This document shows, one piece after another, positions 61,415 to 64,000 of a stretch of 64,000 bases of DNA. The DNA is from DATGEP01 sp035310125 (GTDB lineage: Bacteria > Chloroflexota > Ktedonobacteria > Ktedonobacterales > JADMIN01): the NCBI GenBank assembly GCA_035310125.1, contig DATGEP010000303.1, positions 1-64,000 of the forward strand, given 5' to 3'. A program made the translations under genes and the position numbers. The notes beneath the pieces were generated by a model, which saw only the letters and a list, made by a program, of their open reading frames with translations, was not told where the DNA came from and made no database searches. Numbering within the stretch: position 1 is the first letter of the stretch; each line of letters opens with the position of its first letter.

Positions 61415-62737
61415 CTATCCCACGCTCCCCAAAAGTAGCGGCGGCTGTGCGGGCGCCTCCTCGCCCCAGGTGTACGCGCTGAGCAGCTCGGCGCGCACCG
61501 ACGCCACCTGCGCCGCCTCACGCGCATGTACCTCCACCAGCGGCGCGCCCGCCTTCAGTCGCTCGCCCACCTTCGCCTGCAGCACCAGCCCCACCGCATG
61601 GTCAATCGCATCGCCTTTCTTCATGCGCCCCGCCCCCAGCCGCACCGCCGCCATACCGATGCGCTCCGCGTCCATGCGCGTGATATAACCGGAGCGCGGC
61701 GCCGCGATCATTTCGCGATAGGGCGCTTGTGGCAGCCGCGCCGGATCCTCGATCTGGCGCGCGTCACCGCCCTGCGCCGCGATCACCTCAGCCAGCTTCG
61801 CCAGTCCCGATCCATCCGCGACACTCCGCTCAGCGCGCGCGTGGCCGGCTTCCTCGTTCGGAACAAGCCCAGCCAGCACCAGCAACGTCGCCGTTTCATG
61901 CAAGCAGAGCGCCGTCACATCCGCCGGCCCCTCGCCGCGCAGGATCGCGAGCGCCTCGGCCAGCTCCAGCGCGTTACCCACTGTCCGCCCAAGCGGCTGG
62001 TCCATCGAAGTAAGCACCGCCAGCGTCCGCACGCCCGCATCCGTCCCAATGCGCACCATCGTCTGCGCCAGCCGCCGCGCCTCCGCCTCCGTCTTCATGA
62101 ACGCACCGGACCCCACCTTGACATCCAGCACGAGATGCGACGGCCCCACCGCCAGCTTCTTACTCATGATGCTGGCCGCGATCAGGGGAATGCTATCAAT
62201 CGTCGCCGTCACGTCGCGAAGCGCGTACATCTTCCCGTCCGCCGGAGCCAGCTCGCTCGATTGCGCCGAAAGCGCCAGCCCATGCCGGCGCACCAGCCCC
62301 AGAAACTCATCGCGGCTCAGCGCCATCCGCAGCCCGGTGATAGATTCGAGCTTGTCCACCGTGCCGCCCGTGTGTCCAAGGCCTCGCCCGGTCATCTTCG
62401 CCATCGGCAGCCCGCATGCCGCCACCAGCGGCGCCACCGCCAGTGTCACCTTGTCGCCCACGCCTCCGGTGCTGTGCTTGTCGGCGACGGGATTGATGCT
62501 CTCGCGGGCGCGCAGCTCCACCCCGGAATGCAGCATCGCCAGCGTCAGCGCCACCGTCTCGGCGGCATCCATCCCGCGCCACACAATCGCCATGAGCAGC
62601 GCCGCCATTTGATAGTCTGGCATGTCGCCGCGTGTGTACGCCTGCACGAGCCAATCTATCTCGGTGGGCCGCAGCCTTTTCCGGTCGCGCTTGCGCCGTA
62701 TCAGGTCGAGCGCGTTCGGCGCGTTCTTGCCCCTCAT
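61415..62737 (-). CDS. Pyrimidine-nucleoside phosphorylase
   Basis: Phosphorolyses thymidine/uridine and deoxyuridine to base and (deoxy)ribose 1-phosphate. 440 residues with the family signature KMTGRGLGHTGGTVDKLE, the phosphate site DKHSTGGVGDKV and a C-terminal beta-alpha-barrel sandwich domain. Length is standard for Pdp/DeoA. The ATG overlaps the stop of the small zinc-ribbon gene (ATGA), so the two are translationally coupled. Confidence 0.94.
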   Translation of the reverse strand: MRGKNAPNALDLIRRKRDRKRLRPTEIDWLVQAYTRGDMPDYQMAALLMAIVWRGMDAAETVALTLAMLHSGVELRARESINPVADKHSTGGVGDKVTLAVAPLVAACGLPMAKMTGRGLGHTGGTVDKLESITGLRMALSRDEFLGLVRRHGLALSAQSSELAPADGKMYALRDVTATIDSIPLIAASIMSKKLAVGPSHLVLDVKVGSGAFMKTEAEARRLAQTMVRIGTDAGVRTLAVLTSMDQPLGRTVGNALELAEALAILRGEGPADVTALCLHETATLLVLAGLVPNEEAGHARAERSVADGSGLAKLAEVIAAQGGDARQIEDPARLPQAPYREMIAAPRSGYITRMDAERIGMAAVRLGAGRMKKGDAIDHAVGLVLQAKVGERLKAGAPLVEVHAREAAQVASVRAELLSAYTWGEEAPAQPPLLLGSVG

Positions 62738-62955
62738 GCGGTGGGCGCCCTTCGCTCCTCGCCACAGCGCGCGCAGCGCTGTGCCGCCCCGCGCGGCAGC
62801 TCGTCCACACCGCCGTCCGCGCGCAGCACCAGCGCCTTCACATCATGCCATTTATGCCCCTTCTCCGCGCACTTCTTCGCGCCCCTCAAATTCAGGCTCG
62901 CGTCCGCGACCTCCGCCGCCATACGACCCCAGAAAGGCAGATCACGCAATCCCAC
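62734..62955 (-). CDS. Small zinc-ribbon-like protein
   Basis: A 73-residue protein: a short helix (GLRDLPFWGRMAAEVADA), then KKCAEKGHKWHDVKALVLR and AAQRCARCGEERR. One CxxC plus an upstream Cys and two His could bind zinc. GTG at 62955 follows GAGGAGG with 8-base spacing and gives a compact domain; the longer frame to 63102 is less likely. It overlaps the pyrimidine-nucleoside phosphorylase start by four bases. Function unknown. Confidence 0.6.
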   Translation of the reverse strand: MGLRDLPFWGRMAAEVADASLNLRGAKKCAEKGHKWHDVKALVLRADGGVDELPRGAAQRCARCGEERRAPTA

Positions 62956-63075
62956 GATGTATGCCTCCTCAACCCTAACCCGGCGCTCCGGCATTCGAAA
63001 TACAGTGAGCGCGGCTGAAGCCGCCCTTCCAGCGTCCGCCACGCGACGAGACCGTAGTCCCTCGTCGCCTGCGCC

Positions 63076-63089
63076 GGCCATGAATGGCC
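63076..63089. repeat. GGCCATnnATGGCC palindrome, right copy
   Basis: GGCCATGAATGGCC followed by GCGACTCCC. Related copies lie at 21049-21062 and 31120-31133; the extended match includes GGCCGCGA-TCCC on one side. Nearby 63010-63025 contains GCGGCTGAAGCCGC. Confidence 0.6.
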
Positions 63090-63098
63090 GCGACTCCC

Positions 63099-63608
63099 TC
63101 ATTCATGCACCCGCTCGCGGAACCACGGCGTATCCCGCGGCAGCCCCGCGTGGACCGCCGCGACAAACGCATCGAAGCGCGGAATATCGTCGCGGTACAC
63201 CACCCACGCGCGATGCAGCCCACGCTCGCCCACCCGCTTGTAGACGGTGATACTCACCGATGTACCCTTTTTGAAGTGCTCTTCCTTGATCTTGGCGACA
63301 TTTCGCCAGGCAATCGTCACCGGCTCGCTCCCACGCTCCGTCCGCGTGATGCCCGCGCCATCTAGCATAATCGTAAAAGGCGTCGGCGCCACGATCGTCA
63401 GATACCAGACGAAGCAACCGATGAACACCACGCCGATAATCGTCCCGACAAGGCCGGAGGCGCCCTCGTGAACGGCGATGAGAAAGAATACCACAGCGGC
63501 CAGCGTCACGCCCAATCCGGTGAGCCAGCGCTTGCGCATGCTCACGCCCGGTGAAATCCACTCGCCAGCGTCCGCCGTCTGGGCGTGCGTTATCTCGATA
63601 CCATCCAT
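63099..63608 (-). CDS. Small membrane protein (PH-like domain)
   Basis: A 169-residue protein: two membrane helices at about 30-75 (TGLGVTLAAVVFFLIAVHEG and GTIIGVVFIGCFVWYLTIV), then a beta-rich domain with FTIMLDGAGITRTERGSEPV, TIAWRNVAKIKEEHFKKGTS and a C-terminal helix. This resembles bacterial PH/DUF-type YcxB-like membrane proteins. Function unknown. The Met at 63608 lies 55 bases downstream of an extended -10; the ribosome binding site is weak, and the frame is open to 63767. Confidence 0.6.
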   Translation of the reverse strand: MDGIEITHAQTADAGEWISPGVSMRKRWLTGLGVTLAAVVFFLIAVHEGASGLVGTIIGVVFIGCFVWYLTIVAPTPFTIMLDGAGITRTERGSEPVTIAWRNVAKIKEEHFKKGTSVSITVYKRVGERGLHRAWVVYRDDIPRFDAFVAAVHAGLPRDTPWFRERVHE

Positions 63609-63662
63609 TATGTTTCTCGCCCGGATTATGTCGTCATACTGTCGCGATGTCTTGCGCCCCTT

Positions 63663-63671
63663 ATTGTAGCA
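63663..63671 (-). promoter_or_regulatory. Extended -10 promoter TGCTACAAT (minus strand)
   Basis: TGn followed by TACAAT on the minus strand, about 55 bases before the small membrane protein gene. The -35 region is not recognisable. Confidence 0.45.
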
Positions 63672-63837
63672 CGGCGCATGCTCCCACCCCTGGAAGTACC
63701 TGTATGCTTTCCGGCGCACTCCGGCGCACCCTTCGGCACGGCACTTGCGTAATCGGCTCATTGGCACGGCATGCTCACCGTGCTCAGACGTGCGTGAGCA
63801 GGTTTCCTATTGCACCCTGCCATAACCTTTACGGCGG

Positions 63838-63846
63838 TGGTATAAT
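63838..63846 (+). promoter_or_regulatory. Extended -10 promoter TGGTATAAT
   Basis: TGn followed by a perfect TATAAT at the right end of the window. Transcription would start near 63853, at the base of the first leader hairpin. Confidence 0.6.
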
Positions 63847-63853
63847 GTGGCGA

Positions 63854-63891
63854 GGAGCAGTATAGTGCTCCGAGACGCGGTTTTTCCGCGT
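63854..63891 (+). promoter_or_regulatory. Two leader hairpins before the last gene
   Basis: GGAGCA-GTATAG-TGCTCC (63854-63871) and ACGCGG-TTTTT-CCGCGT (about 63874-63891) lie directly after the predicted start site. They may stabilise the transcript or control the partial gene that follows. Confidence 0.4.
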
Positions 63892-63903
63892 TCTATCTAA
63901 CAC

Positions 63904-64000
63904 ATGAGTCAAACATCGCTGGCGCTCCGCGAACGTGAGAGGAGCCGGCGCGAGGGTGCCGGGATTGCGAAGGCGTGCGACGCACGCCGCGAACGCCGGC
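63904..64000 (+). CDS. Partial gene of unknown function (cut by window end)
   Basis: An ATG at 63904 opens a frame of at least 32 codons that runs off the window: MSQTSLALRERERSRREGAG and a basic continuation. It is Arg/Glu-rich and too short to assign. No ribosome binding site precedes it, but a strong extended -10 and two hairpins do. It could also be a non-coding transcript. Confidence 0.35.
   Translation, partial: MSQTSLALRERERSRREGAGIAKACDARRERR

Overview
The window looks like part of a bacterial chromosome of moderately high GC, most likely a Chloroflexota and plausibly class Ktedonobacteria. This is an inference from gene content: KGG-repeat stress protein, XPB/Ssl2-like helicase-associated protein, CPBP protease, DUF2079 protein, Complex I genes and very large TPR proteins, with GTG/TTG starts common. 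No search could be run, so the taxonomy is unconfirmed. I see about 46 protein genes and no rRNA, tRNA, CRISPR array, prophage or complete insertion sequence.

Layout. 1-2.7 kb: rpmF, fabD, an Asp23-family gene, nusB and acpP, closed by a strong terminator. 2.8-4.7 kb (minus): a metallo-beta-lactamase-fold hydrolase and an amidohydrolase. 5-9 kb (plus): a very small gene, ispH and the helicase-associated protein. 9-11.6 kb (minus): a ferredoxin-reductase-type flavoprotein and an HTH-GAF regulator with a paired direct repeat over its own promoter. 12-18 kb: KGG stress protein, a sigma factor with an HTH partner (minus), then a divergent 1311-residue TPR protein. 18.4-20.3 kb: a secreted CHAP hydrolase behind a hairpin-rich leader, and a CPBP protease. 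20.6-25 kb: a small Cys-containing protein and a heterodimeric ABC exporter pair. 25-31.9 kb: S9 peptidase, a degenerate beta-lactamase-like membrane protein, a GGDEF-remnant/MshEN protein, a TPR membrane protein and a MaoC-like protein.

32-44.6 kb: leuS, a histone-deacetylase-family enzyme, a sigma factor/anti-sigma operon with a propeller sensor, a peptidase S51-like protein, a cysS-glycosyltransferase fusion and a helical-bundle protein. 44.8-48.7 kb: nuoA-nuoC-nuoD-nuoH with no nuoB, from a good promoter to a clean terminator. 48.8-57.1 kb: an acyltransferase, dienelactone hydrolase, MglA-like GTPase, hotdog thioesterase and a polyprenyl-phosphate glycosyltransferase/flippase-like/DUF2079 group that suggests envelope glycosylation. 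57.3-64 kb: methyltransferase, UbiA prenyltransferase, TPR-rhomboid protease, SnoaL-like protein, pyrimidine-nucleoside phosphorylase coupled to a zinc-ribbon protein, a membrane protein and the start of an unknown gene.

Many upstream regions carry a TGnTAnAAT extended -10. Several families of short dispersed palindromes lie between genes: a GGCCGGGGGTGAGG element 5' of leuS, nuoA and the DUF2079 gene, GGCCATnnATGGCC, and a 36-bp CCGGCGCACGG...TGAAGCCCTGG repeat. The most unusual points are the cysS-GT2-His-rich fusion, the structured leader before the CHAP gene, the paired operator of the GAF regulator and the nuo cluster without nuoB.
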